64,000 nt of DNA from Laguncularia racemosa (GCA_037954665.1 JBBMOL010000382.1:248001-312000); one strand, 5' to 3'; positions 45,893-58,751 are shown, numbered from the stretch's first letter. Numbers and translations: made by a program. The notes: generated by a model not told the origin, from the sequence alone.

Positions 45893-48144
45893 ATGTCGAG
45901 GCAACATTCTCCTGAAAGTGAGAGGGGAAGGTTTGATGCTAGGTTAGTGATTGAGGCGTTGAGGGGTGAGATGAAGAGGACGTTTCAAGAGGGGATGGAA
46001 CAAATTCATGAAACGGTAGAGCAAAGACTAGAGCAATCTAAAAACGTCTTCCAAGGGCGTAAGAGGGATAGTCATTCTAAGAGAGTATAAAGGGGTGGAG
46101 ATGAAATGTCGGAAGATGAATTTCATGAACCTTCTGTCGGGAGTTATAGAGGATATAGTGGTAGGAATAGAGAAACTAGGTATTGGGAAGATAGAGGAGA
46201 TAGGAATAGAGAGGATAATCAATTGAGTAGTATAAAGATGAAGATTCCTCCTTTCCAAGGGAAGAATGATCCCGAGGTGTACTTAGAGTGGGAGAAGAAG
46301 GTGGAGATGGTGTTTGATTGTGATAACTATAGTGGGAGAAAGAAAGTGAAACTTGCTGCCATTGAATTTTCGAATTATGCCATAGTGTGGTGGGATTAAC
46401 TAATGTTGAATAGAAGAAGGAATGGCGAACCACCTATTGAGTCTTGGGAAGAGATGAAGAGGGTGATGAAGAAGCGGTTTGTGCCTGCGTATTACTATTG
46501 TGAATTGCACAACAAATTGCAAACTCTTAAGCAGGGAAGCTGAAGTGTGGATGAGTACTTCAAGGAGATGGAAGTAACAATGATCAGGGCGAATGTAGAG
46601 GAGGATAGAGAGGCTACCATGGCTAGGTTTCTTGCCGGATTGAATAGAGAAATTCAAAATGTCATAAAATTGCAGCACTATGTAGAATTGGAAGATATGG
46701 TGCATGTGGCTATAAAGGTTGAGAACCAGCACAGGAGGAAAGGTAGTAGTAATGCACGGTTTCAACAGGGTACTGGTTCATCCACATGGAAGACTAACTA
46801 ATGGAAGAAGGAAGAAAAGCCTTTACCCACCAAACCAAAAGGAGAGCAGAGGTAAGCGGGTTCCACTCCTAGTAACCAAGGTAAACCTGATTCTTCTACT
46901 CCTAGAAATCGTGACATTAGATGTTTTAAATGCCAAGGTAGAGGCCATATTGCTAGTCAATGTCCAAATAGGCGTGTGATGATTCTGCGTGATGATGGTG
47001 AGTATGAGACTGAAGGGGGATAGTGAAGAGGATGATATGCCTCCATTAGAGGACGTTAGTGATGATGAGGAGCCTACAGTAGGGAAGTTAGTGGTAGTAG
47101 TGAAGCGAGCTTTGAATGTGTAGGTGAAGGAAGAAGAGGAGGTGCAAAGAGAGAATATCTTTCATACTAGATGTTATCTAGGTGATCATATTTGCAGTTT
47201 GATCATTGATGGAGGAAGTTGCACTAATGTGGTGAGTAATTTTATTGTTGAGAGGCTGGGACTCAAGACTACTAAACACCTTAGTCCATATAAATTGTAG
47301 TGGTTGAATGATAGTGGTGAGACTAAGGTGAGTAAGCAAGCCTTGATTGTTTTTCACATCGGTAGGTATGAGGATGAGATGTTGTGCGATGTGGTACCAA
47401 TGCAAGCGTGTCATGTGTTGTTGGGGAGGCCATGGTAGTTTGATAGGAAGGTTGTTCATGATGGTTTTTCTAACAAGTATACCCTTGTTCACCAGAGGAA
47501 AAGCTTTAATCTTAAACCTTTAATACCTAAACAGGTGTAAGAGGATCAGTTGCAGCTACAACAGTCTTTTGCAAAATATAAGGTGAGTGAAAAACAGAGG
47601 GAGATTAAGAGAGCAAAAGATAGTGAGAAAGAAAAGGAATACAAAAGTCAATCTCAAAAGGAAAAAGAGAGGAAGGTTGGAAAGAGTGTGAGAGACCAAG
47701 TTGAAGGGGGATCAACTTTGGTGGTGAGTGAAAAGGAGAGTGCAGCCTTGCAAAAGGAGAGTTGTGTGGCAAGAGCGAGTGTCGTGAGGAGAGTGTTAGT
47801 GATGAAGTAACCTATGTTGTTGCTGGGTTTTAAGGAAACTTGTTTGAATACTAACGAACTATTTAACTCTTTGCCTAGTGTGGTTGTGTCTACTGTGCAG
47901 GACTTTGAAGATGTCTTCACTGAGGAGATTCCAAAGGGATTATCACCTATTCGTGGTATTGAGCACCAGATTAACCTAGTACCCGGAGCATCGATCCCAA
48001 ACAAACCGGCTTATAGGAGCAATCCAAAGGAGACAAAGGAACTCCAAAGGCAGGGCGATGAATTAATGGAGAAGGGGTACGTGAGAGAAAGCATGAGTCC
48101 ATGTGCAGTGCCTGTGATTTTGGTGCCTAAGAAGGATGGGTCAT
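45893..48144 (+). pseudogene. Element F gag, protease and start of RT (decayed)
   Basis: Starts MSRQHSPESERG. Gag signatures are YLEWEKKVEMVFDCDNYS, SVDEYFKEMEV-like sequence and an intact knuckle CFKCQGRGHIASQC. Protease-like sequence (SLIIDGGSCTNVVSN) and linker follow. RT begins (RGIEHQINLVPG) and ends at VPKKDGS where H inserted. At least eight stops occur, nearly all at codons that are CAA, CAG, CGA or TGG in sister copies. One extra G near 47022 shifts the frame in the acidic region after the knuckle. Most like A among the copies here. Confidence 0.87.
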
Positions 48145-49864
48145 TGATAGGTATCGAATCCAACAAAAATAAAAACCTACTCCTAGACATTTATATGATT
48201 TGCATATAGTGGTGAGTAGGGTCAAATCCACAGGGATTGGTTAAATATATTTCTATTCAAAGAGAATAAAGAGGAAAAGAAAAATGGGGGGGGGGTTTTG
48301 TTTGTGAATCAAATAATGTTGAAACAAGATAATAAAATCGAATATTGATAAAAGCCTAGCTAAAGGAATCAAGATAGCTTAATTCTAGGAATTGATCATC
48401 GATGCAAATGTTTTCTATTCTTATTTCAAGATAAACTGGTTATGGTTATTAACAAGCTCTAACAACCTATCTCTCCTTACTTCCTCGATAATCAAGAGAA
48501 GCTCTTTGATTATTTCTCTTATCGATTAGACAACCGTAGACAAGCTCTTAGGATTTAATCTATCAATAGCATTAAACATTAGAGAGACCATCAATTCATG
48601 CCAGTAGATTATGAGATAACCTATTTAAACATGATCATACACCTCCATAACATGAATTCGATCATCTATTTTATAACCAAACATGTTATTGTGTCACTGA
48701 GACTAGAACAATCAAACAATTACGGATTTGATGTGCTAGTTGACAATATATTAACTTGCTAATTAAATAGAAGAGCTCTAATTCATACCAATCAACAAAG
48801 ATAATAATGACAAAACGTTCAGAAGATATACGAATATCCGAAAACAAAGAATAGAATAAAGACAAATCAATTAGATCTCACAATTCGCGGAGAATTAAAC
48901 ATCTATGACCCTTTGGCTAGAAAAACTACTTAGCTACTCATGTTCATCAACAAAAAGAAAATAAAAAGTAAAAACATAACAAGCCTCTATTCCCCAGCTG
49001 CCGGCTCTGCCTCCTTCTTTCCTTCTTGTTTCCAAGATGATCAAGATTCAAGATTACCATAACCCTCTAGGGTTAGTTCTATTTATATTGTTAAAGGAAT
49101 GGTAGGTGATCTTTTGCTAGCAAGATACGAAAATATCTTTCCTTTTTCAAGTAAATTTTGAGAAGTGAATAATCGTCCGCCTGGCACGCCCTACCACACG
49201 GCCGTGGGTCAAACCGTACCTTCCTCTGTAGGTAATCTACAAGTCTTCATTCGTGATCAGTGTGTACCACGTCTTAAACCACAACAAGATCCCAAGCCGT
49301 GCTATCCTCTGTTTGATGTTCTACAATTTCTCATCCTTGGCACGTCTTCCATTTCAACTTCCACCATGGCTTCTAGCACGGTTCCAAACACGGTCTCCAC
49401 CAAGGCCAGATCACGAGCCGTGTCTCTCTCTGTTGGAAGTCCACATTTCCACCTTCTTGTGCATTGTATAGTACGGTTTTCACCATGGCCGTGCCTCAAA
49501 ACGTGCCTCCTTCTAGACAGATACACAGTCGTGTACTTCAACCGTGTATTTTCCCGTGGATTCTTCAAGACAGATACACGGTCGTGTACTTCAACCGTGT
49601 AGTTTCCTGTGGCTTCAAAACTAAGTACACGGCTATGTACTTCAACTATACGCCCATGTACTTTCCTCCGGTGGTGTAAATCCTTGTCTTTGATCCAAGT
49701 TGTAGATGACTTCTCTAATTTACTTGAATTAGCACCCTTGACTCCATTTAACCTGATTTATCACCATAATAGAATTAAGTACCATTTCCTTATGATTTCT
49801 ATAAAATCTATAATAAATTAACACACTTCATACTATAAAGATTGAGTATAAAATGGCTCTATCA
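48145..49864 (-). mobile_element. 3' LTR (type 3) of element H
   Basis: tgataggtatcg...ggctctatca, 1.72 kb. The TATA box (atataaatag) is at about 49080-49091 reversed, with the pair aaccct-ag-agggtt just downstream. GC-rich dyads (acacggccgtggg, tacacggtcgtgta, tacacggctatgta) at 49190-49680 are upstream of it. It carries a run of ten G near 48287. The same LTR type appears at 61077. Confidence 0.85.
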
Positions 49865-49880
49865 AATTCCCCCACACTTA
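49865..49880 (-). other. Polypurine tract of H
   Basis: taagtgtgggggaatt on the minus strand, beside the LTR start tgatagag. Nearly the same as in J. Confidence 0.85.
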
Positions 49881-51225
49881 AACTCTTGCTTGTCCTCAAG
49901 CAATTGAATCAAATCAGTTGAGAAATCCGTCATAGATTATACAAACTTTTCTTTTCATCATTCTAAGCATCTATTCATTTGTAATTCATGACTTGTAATT
50001 TTAATGTCTACTACTTCAACCAAACTGGTTTCATGTGATCAAATTACCATGGACAAAATTTAATAGCTAATCTAAACAAAACAAACTTTAATCCTCATGT
50101 TTAGCAAGAGAATTTTTATTCCAAAAGTAAATAATTAATCCACTAAGGAAAAACACCCAATTAAACTTCATTGGATATTATCAAGTATATAATCCTTGCA
50201 ACATAAAGTAAAAGCATATAGTATCACTTCTTTCCATAGATTTTCTCCCTTTTTATTATAAGTCTTGTTTAATTCAATGAATGTTTACATACATTGTTCT
50301 TTTGATTTGATCAAGCATCTATTTTGACGGGTTTTTGCCCGCTTCTTTTCATGAACTGTTGCCTTTTTCGCCCTTATCGTTATAGTGAGTTCATTGAGTC
50401 GGCACATCCCGAGCTCGTCACTCAAGTGACCGGATTTTGAGATACCCCTACGGACTCTTCCTCACTCTAACATTTAAGTTTGAATATTCTTAACTCAATT
50501 AGTTGAATCATTGGAGCAATGGCTATGCTTGATTTTTTTTTTTTTTTGACAACTTCAAAGAGTATACAGTTGCTAATATAACCTAGAAGTAAACTTGTTT
50601 ATTTTTCCCTTAGGGACTCGACTTACTCTTAGACTTCCAATTCTAAAGCTAAATACAAGGTAAATTTGTTTCTTAAAGATTTCACTACTTAATTTTAACC
50701 AAGTATTCTAATCACAGCAGTAGGTGAGTAAAGCATTTGAACAAGTCAATTTCACATTTTGTAGATGCTTATTACAACATTTAGTATAATCTCCAGATTT
50801 CATGATAATGTTGAAAAAATTTGGTTTAAAATTGCTTAAGGACAAACATTCAAAGTTTCAAAGTATGAGTCAATTCTCTATTCTCTATATTTTATTATCC
50901 TCTCCCCTACACTTAGCTTGAACAGTGTCCTCAGTGTTCCTAATTCGGCACAATTAAAGAGGAATTAACAACTTAAGGAACATTAGAGAATAAGAGAAAA
51001 GAAATACTGGTACTTCCCTGGTATTGGAGTTCTCCCATTAAGCACTAGAGAGTGTCATTTGATGATATGTATCCTTGCTGCAGCTAATCAGGAAAAAAAA
51101 TCAAAACAATACTAGAATCAAAACAAAACTAAAATCAAAACTAAACTAAATTAAATTTTTATTTTTATTTTTATTTTTTTGACATGGGTTGCCTCCCATG
51201 AAGCGCCTTTCTTTAACGTCTTTGG
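49881..51225 (-). other. Non-coding internal region of H
   Basis: No frame seen. Blocks at 49885-49960, 50371-50435 and 51185-51205 resemble J in the same order. Poly-A/T runs near 50528 and 51150. Confidence 0.7.
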
Positions 51226-52600
51226 CTAGACGTTCCTAGCTAGAAGTTCGGGTAAGGATTTTGATTCCAGCTTTGGCGCCTGTGGCGATAGGTTAATAAC
51301 ATCCGCAACAAAAACAGGAGAGATATTGCTAGGATGTTTCATGGCATCATAAATGTTAAATTTAATTACCTCACCATCAAATTCCATAGTGAGGGTACCA
51401 TCATTTACATCAATTTTTGTCTTGGATGTCTTAAGGAATGGTCGCCCTAATAATATCATTGATAAATTATGAGAATCATTATCTTCTATGTTAAGCACAT
51501 AAAAATCAGCAGGAAAAACCAACCCATTGACTTGAACTAAAACATCCTCTAGAACTCCCTCAAGATAAACGTTGGACCTGTCAGCAAGTTGAACAATAAC
51601 ACCCGTTTCCTTCAAAGGACCAACATTTAAACGTTGATAAACAGACAAAGGCATGACATTGATAGAAGCTCCTAGATCACACATAGCTTTAGCGATTCCA
51701 TGATTACCTATTTTACAAGGAATGGTAAACATACTTGGATCCTTACATTTAGGAGGAAGCTTCTTTTGAATAATAGCTGAAACATTTTCACTCACACTAA
51801 TCTTTTCAATGCCTTTCAGCTTCCTTTTGTTAGTGCACAAGTCTTTGAGAAATCTAGCATAGCGCGGTATTTGCTTAATTGCATCAAGCAAAGGAATATT
51901 TACCTCGACTTTGCGAAAAGTTTCCAGAATCTCTTTTTCTTCCGCTTCATTCTTAGATTTCGCCAATCTGGAGGGGAATGGAGGTGGTATCAATGTAACC
52001 TTTGATGGCTCAACTAGAGACTTGCTAATCTGGTTGTCCTGCTGGTTCGGAGTTGAAATTTCTTTCTTAGTCTCTTCCTCAAGATTAAATGGGTGTCCTT
52101 TCTTGTTTGATCCCTGTAATTCTGTTCCACTTCTCAAGGTAATTGCATTAACGCTTTGCTTCGGATTTGTAATAGTTTGAGAAGGTAACTTACCTTGAGT
52201 TTCTAACTTGTTTACAGCAGAAGCAAGTTGGCTTACCAGATTCTCCAAGTTTTGAATGCTCTGCTTTGTTTCCTCCTGAAATTGTTTTGTATTAACAGCA
52301 AGAGATTTAACAATTTCCTCAAGAGACATACCTGAAGTGGAAGGAGCTTGGGGTATTTGGTTTGATGGCTTAGGCTGGAATTGTTGGAAATGTTGTGGGT
52401 TATTGCCATACCGGAAGTTAGGATGATCCCTCCATCCAGGATTGTAAGTATTCGAGTAGGGATCATATTTCCTTTGTGGCTGTCCTGGGAAGCCTCCTAC
52501 AGCATTAGCGTGTTCATTGTCATCTTGCAATGTGGGGCACATGTCGGTAGGATGATTAGGAGCAGCACAAATTCCACAAGCCTTCACCTGCTGGTTATTT
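51226..52600 (-). pseudogene. H gag (C-terminal part) and protease
   Basis: From the junction at about 52600 the frame is open to its stop at 51226. It begins just before a CCHC zinc knuckle (CGICAAPNHPTDMC, spacing C2C4H4C). It continues with the Athila-type YDPYSNTYNPGWRDHPNF motif, a helical EETKQSIQNLENLVSQLAS segment and LLDAIKQIPRYARFLKDL. The protease has CDLGASINVMPLSVY as active-site loop and MILLGRPFL. The upstream gag domain and 5' LTR are missing. The frame stays open to 52827 through antisense LTR sequence of F, giving a chimeric 533-codon frame. No RT or integrase follows. Confidence 0.85.
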
Positions 52601-53261
52601 CCAAGGCACGGCCGTATAGGAGTCTGGAGGTTACACAGAATCATACACGGTCGTATACACGGTTCGAAGGCACGGCCGTGTATGGTGTCAAGAATTTCCA
52701 CAAAAAGATACACGACTAGAAGTACACGGTCATGTATGTTGTCAAGAATTTCCACAGAAAGATATACGACTAGAAGTACACGGTCGTGTACATCTCCAAC
52801 GCCGGCTCCAAGGCCGCCGGCCTTCATGTCTTGTTTTGTTATTTTTACGCAACTTGTTAAAGTGATGTCGTTTTGGGGCTTTATTGTTACGAATTGTAAA
52901 CCCTACTATAAAACTCCTAGGGTTTAGAACAGCTAGAAGATAGAATATACAACATTAAAGTTTGAAAAAAAACACTTTTAAGAGAATTCCTCTCTTGGTT
53001 CTTTAGAGAACTGATCTAGAACTTATCGGATTTTCTTCCGTGGTGTTCATCCCGACTTATCAATCGGTCTTTCATCCTAATTGTGGCGTCTTCATATTAT
53101 ACCAAGGTTCTTGTCTCGCTTATGCACAACCGGTCGCGGTTTCCACTTGAGTGTGTTTGGCATGTTAGGTAGCGAATTCCAAACGTATTGGTATTGGGTT
53201 TCGTCACACGTTGGCATGGTTCGTATCAGTTAGGAATCCAAGCAAATCGATTTCGTATCAA
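52600..53261 (+). mobile_element. 3' LTR of F (5'-truncated)
   Basis: A-type LTR from the palindromic repeats (52600-52800) through the TATA region (about 52900-52925) to the longer U5 end gatttcgtatca at 53261. Its U3 start is lost at the junction with H. Followed by acttg, against actta at the left end of the composite. Confidence 0.82.
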
Positions 53262-54225
53262 CTTGAAGTGGCGTGATTGTCTTATTTAGGAAGTTGAACT
53301 TGCTACTTGTTGGAGTGATTTTGAGTACTTGTTGAAGCTTCTATGTTGTGGACTTCACCGTAAAGGAAGAGGAAAGCTATCTAATTGTGTAGAAAGAAGA
53401 AGTGTGAACTTTACTTATTTGTTTTTCGGAAATAGTGGGTGCAATTGAGCAATTTTCAGATTTAAGTTATGTGGAAGATTTGGAAATTATTTGATTTTCA
53501 AAACAAACATTAAGATTGAAGAAGTTAATGTATGGTTATTTGAATTTGAAAATTACTTCTTACCAATTGTGGAAGGGTTGCAATTTTGAAGTGGAATTGT
53601 GTAGTGTGTGCATTTTCGAAAATTCGAGGAATCACAATTGTAATTTCTAGATTTAAATTTTTAGAATTGAGGTGTGAATTAAGAAGCAATTTGAATTTCA
53701 AAACACACATTAAGTGATTGTTTAATTGTATGTCATTTGAATTTGAAAAAGCCTCTTACCATTTGTAGAGTTGTACATTTATTGAACTTCTTTTGAATTT
53801 GAAAGTAGGCTACCTTATCTTGCTTGGAAGTTGTAGTTTTGGTTGTAATTGTAGAAGTGAAATTGTATTGTGGCTTGAGAAGTGAATTTTTGAGCTATTC
53901 TTGTTAATTAGTAGAGGTTGTGTACATTTGATGTTAGTTATTATATGTGTTGTCAAAGACATTACTAATTGTGGCGTGAAGCATCTTAGCACCATGAGCA
54001 AAGAGGAGTAGTGTGGCGATGGATTTATGTATTTTTGTATTTGTTGAGGTGCTACACATTGTGGTTATTTGTAGTGTGGAATCAAAATAAAAAAAAGGAA
54101 GGTTGAGTAATAGAATTTAAAATTCAAATAAGTCATTAAAGTGTGAAAGTAATTAAACTAGTTACTTAAGCACTTAGAGTTGAATTTAAATTCTATCTAC
54201 TTAAGAGTAGTTGTGAACTTGAGCC
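53262..54225 (+). mobile_element. Leader of E, continued
   Basis: acttgaagtggcgtgattg continues the leader broken at 44936. AT-rich and without a frame. It matches the E0 leader on the same strand and the C leaders reversed. Confidence 0.8.
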
Positions 54226-56688
54226 ATGGAAGGTGTGAAGATTATTATTGAGGTATTGAATTTAAACATAACAATGTCTAGCGAGATGTTTCAATATGCT
54301 AATGTGTTGCGCCAAACATTGACTACATTTGCTACTAAAGATGAAGAACAAAGGGAAAACTTATTCCATACTTCTTATAGGGTACAAAGAAAATTGTATG
54401 TCCTTATAGTTGATGGTGGTAATTATACCAATGTAGTAGCTGCATCGTTAGTATCAAAGCTAAGACTTACCACCACTCTACATTCTAAACCATATAAATT
54501 GCATTAGCTTAGTGATCAGGGAAATTTGCATATGACCCAAAGAGCTAAGGTACCATTCAGTGTAGGGGATAAATATTGTGATGAGATTGAGTGTGATATC
54601 TTGCCTATGTATGCATCCCATATATTGCTTGACAGGCCTTAGTTATATGACATGAGGGTCTTACATGATGGCTCTAAGAATACTTATGTGTTCTAGAAGG
54701 AAGGCAAATGCATTATTTTGAATTCGATGTCACCTTCAGAGGTCTAAAAGGTTCAGTAGCAGATCAGTAGGCCATTAGAGGTTAAAAGGGCTTCAGTATA
54801 GTGTAATGATTCTGAGGAAAAGAAGGTATTATTGATGGGACAGGGTGAAATGGAGAGGCTAGTTACAAAAGAGACTCTAGTATACTTGCTTCAGCTGAGA
54901 TGTGCACTAAGGGTGCAGGAACCACAGTCTCTACCTTCAGCAATTTCTCAGGTATTGAATGAATTTACTGACATATTTCCTGATGATTTGCTAACAGGGT
55001 TACCACCTTTAAGAGGGATAAAGCATGCTATTGATCTTATGCCCGATTCAGTATTACTAAACCGACCTGCATATCACATGAATCCCGAGGAGGCTAGGGA
55101 ATTGAAGTGCCAGGTAGATGAGTTAGTTGAGTGGGGGTTTGTCAGAGAGAGTCTCAACCCATGTACTATTCTCGGCCTTCTTATTCCTAAGAAGGATTGT
55201 ACTTAGAGAATGTGTATCAATAGAAGAGCCATCAATAAAATCACCATCAAATAAAAGTATCCTATTCCTAAACTTAATGATATGTTACATGAGTTGCATG
55301 GTTCACAAGTTTTCTCTAAAGTAGATCTTAAAAGCGGATATCGCTAAATTCGGATGAGAAAGGGGGACGAATGGAAATTCGCTTTCAAAACTTGTCATGG
55401 ACTGTATGAGTGGTTGGTTATGCCCTTTGGTTTGAGTAATGCTCCTAGTATATTTATGAGGCTCATGAATCATGTACTGAAAGAATTTCTAGCAAAATTT
55501 GTTGCCATTTATTTTGATGATATTTTGATCTATAGCAAAAACCTAGAACAACATGTGGAGCTTCTTCGGGCAGTATTCTCAATATTAAGGGCACAACATC
55601 TATTTGTAAATCTCTAAAAGTGTTCCTTTTACCAAGCTGAGGTAACATTTTTGGGTTTTGTTGTATCTGGTTTAGGTGTTAAGGTGGATGAGGAGAAAGT
55701 GAGGGCAATTAGGGAATGGCTAACACCTACCTTAGTTATTGAGGTAAGAAGTTTTCATGGACTTGCATCCTTTTATTGACGCTTTATCCATAATTTTGGT
55801 AGTATTGTCAATCCTCTCACAGAACAGACTAAAAAGAATGTACCTTTCATATAGAGTGAGAGGGCCTAGAGGAGTTTTGAAGAGGTAAAAAAAAAAAAAC
55901 TCACTTGTACTCCATTATTGGCTTTACTAGATTTTGACAAAGTTTTTGAGTTGGAATGTGATGCTTCTAGGAAAGGAATTGGTGCTGTATTAATGCAGGA
56001 AAAGAGACCCATAGCATATTTTAGTGAAAAGTTGAGTGGTGCAACTTTAAACTATTCTATATATGATAAGGAATTTTATTCCTTAGTGAGGGCTCTCATG
56101 ACGTGGCAGCACTATCTCCTCCCGAGAGAGCTTACTATTTATATAGATCATGAATCTTTGAAACATTTCAAGGGACAATAGAATTTGTCTATACGCCAAG
56201 CTAAGTAGGTGGAGTTTTTAGAGGGTTTTGCTTATGTGATAAAGTATAAGAAGGGTAACCAGAATATTGTTGCTGATGCTTTATCACGACGGTATGTACT
56301 TATCACTTCTCTTCAGTCAAAACTGCTGGGTTTTGAATTATTGAAAGAATAGTATATATGTGATGAGGAATTTAAGACCATTATGGAGAGGTGTTATGGG
56401 GGTAAGATGCATGATGGTTGTTGCGTGATTGAGGGATTTCTGTATAAATCAGGAAAACTATGTATTCCTTTTGGATCTCTAACGGAGTTATTGGTGAGGG
56501 AAGCACATGTAGGTGGATTGTCTGGACACTTTGGTGAGAAGAGAACCCTAGCTATATTGAGGGAGAATTTATATTGGAAGGGTATGATAAAGGATGTCCA
56601 TAGGGTATTAGAAAGGTGTGGTATTTGTAAGAGAGCTAAAGGGAAGAAAGGAGTACAGGGTGAGTACATGCCTTTGCCTATACCAGAT
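54226..56688 (+). pseudogene. E pol part 1: protease, RT, RNaseH, start of integrase (no gag)
   Basis: One plus-strand frame from MEGVKIIIEV throughout. The protease-like domain is LIVDGGNYTNVVAASLVSKL. RT has RGIKHAIDLMP, the NRRAIN region, LYEWLVMPFGLSNAP and YFDDILIYS. RNaseH has ECDASRKGIGAVLM and YIDHESLKHFKG. The integrase zinc part is CGICKRAKG, ending PIPD. At least fifteen in-frame stops are present, mostly where relatives have W, Q or R, but no frameshift. No gag lies between leader and protease. MSSEMFQYANVL near the start aligns with the N-terminus of the C proteins, so E and C share this gag-less structure. The frame resumes after the solo LTR at 57693. Confidence 0.85.
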
Positions 56689-57692
56689 TGATGTGTTCAA
56701 AACCAAGTTCAAGCACAATCAAATGACTCAAGGAAAACAATTCTCAAGTCTCATACAAACCGGTTCAATCAACTAGGAAATTGCGTGACCCTAATGGAAC
56801 TTTGATGAAATCCAATGGTTCAAAGGTTCAATTAACTTCCACTAATGATCAATTTCACTAATCAACAATAAGAACAAGTGAATTACACGTGAAATGGATG
56901 AAAAAGAAAAGCACAAAACTGTGATGTACCCTCTTCCCACACAAGCTCAAATTCACGCCAATCACTAAAGTGTATTCAATCTCAAATGAACAATCAATCT
57001 TACAAGATTGTTGTCCATGAAATAGAATCACAAATATGTCTAAGAAAGATTCAAATCTACCCTAGATATGACTCACTAGAGAAGAAATGAACATACAACA
57101 AAGATGAAATCGATATGACTCACAATTCCACTTTGTCGCACTCACCACAATTCCAATTCTTGGGTTGAAATTGATAAGAGGTTTAAACTAAAGATGAACC
57201 CTAATTCCACACGTGAAAGTTCTAATTTTGTTCTGTAAAATATGGCCTCTTAAAACCCTCTTTTAAGCAAGTATTTATACTTGCTACTCCTAGGGTTAGA
57301 AAGTGGTCAAAATTACAAGTTTGCCACTTTTAAGGTAGCTAGTCCTAAACGAAAATTACAAGGAAATGAAAGTGTCCCAAAACCAAATACAACAAAAAAA
57401 TGTTCATAAAACAATTACAAAGTAAAAAATATCATAAGTCTTCATGAACCAATGCCTCGGAATGGAAAAACAATCGCAGCGGGTCTTTGATTGTCACCCT
57501 GAAAATGTTATGTGTCCATCAACTGTTGTAGGACATATTGGCATCCCATAGAGAATTATCATTGTACCTGTAAGATTATTCTCAAATATTTATTAGAATA
57601 AAAGACATAAAGTAAAATATGAGCAATTTGGATCATCTTCCAAATCGGGTTCTGAAAATGTCGACTATGCTAGAAATTTTCTCATCACAGAT
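56684..57692 (-). mobile_element. Solo type 2 LTR inside E integrase, with target duplication
   Basis: LTR 56689-57687, tgatgtgt...ttctcatca, flanked by cagat at 56684-56688 and 57688-57692. Removing it joins PIPD to KPWTDISMDFVLGLP. The TATA repeat is perfect at 57267-57284. It is opposite in orientation to E and of the same subtype as the solo LTR at 40549. Confidence 0.92.
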
Positions 57693-58751
57693 AAACCCTG
57701 GACTGATATCAGTATGGATTTTGTGTTGGGGTTACCTAGAATACAAAGGGGAAAAGATTCTATTATGGTAATTGTTAACAGGTTCAATAAAATGTCACAT
57801 TTTGTGCCTTGGGACAAAACAGATGATGCCCTTTTTATTGCTAACATTTTTGTGCAGGAAATTGTCAAATTAAATGGAGTCCCACACAGTATAGTGTCAG
57901 ATAGAGACACTAAGTTTCTTAGTTTCTTTTGGAAGACATTATGGAAAAGACTAGGTAATAAGCGTATGTACAGTACCTCTTACCATCCATAGACAGACAG
58001 ACAAACAAAAGTTATCAACCATACGCTTGGGAATCTACTCAAAGCAACAGTTGGCAAGAATCTTACTGATTGGGACTTAAGTCTTCCTATTGTTGAGTTC
58101 GCTTACAATAGGTCTACTCATAGTTCAACCAGTTAGTCTCCCTTTGAAGTTATTAATGGCTACAATCCTTCTATTCCAATGGATTTTATAGTAGGACCAG
58201 CAACAAAGGAAGAGAGTCTTAGTGGAGCTAACTGAGCCAGGCAAATTCAGCACATTCATGATAGAACAACTAAACACCTTTAGAAGACCTAGGAACAGTA
58301 GAAAATCAAGGGAAACAAACATAGAAGAACTCATCTTTAAAATCCAAGTGACTTAGTCTAGATTAATCTTAGTAGGGATAGCTTTCCACATAAGAAGTCA
58401 CAGAAGTTGTCTCCCAGATCAAACGGACCATTTAGGGTTTTAAAGCGCATCAATAACAACGCCTACCAAATAAAGTTACTAGGAGAGTATGGAGTATCAG
58501 CGACCTTTAATGTTGTAGATCTATCACCATACTTATCAAATGACATGCATGAAGACCTATCAAATTTGAGGGCAAATCTTCCAGAAGCCCGAGGAGATGA
58601 TAGGAATGAAACTCCTATAGGACCTATCACCAAGGCTCGAGATAAGGGTCTACCCAACTTAGTTTTGAGGATCTTACATGAGAAACTTAATCCTGATGAA
58701 GCTAATTTATTTTCTTCATTCCTACCTTATAATTGTTATGCATTCCAGTAG
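57688..58751 (+). pseudogene. E pol part 2: integrase core and tail
   Basis: Integrase catalytic part: TDISMDFVLGLP, HSIVSDRDTKF, then WDLSLPIVEFAYNRS, giving the D, D and E positions. Then SNGPFRVLKRINNNAYQIKLLGEY and ATFNVVDLSPY. Several stops lie in the middle (58130-58360). The last part, from GDDRNETPIGPITKARDKGL to NCYAFQ, lies in the 3' LTR, as in B. Confidence 0.85.
58587..58597 (+). other. Polypurine tract of E
   Basis: gcccgaggaga directly before tgataggaatg, identical in core to the C elements. Confidence 0.85.

Noticed and set aside
49885..51225. Non-coding region of H as a hidden envelope-like gene
   Set aside because: No long frame, signal peptide or membrane segment can be seen in either direction, and the blocks kept with J do not keep a frame.
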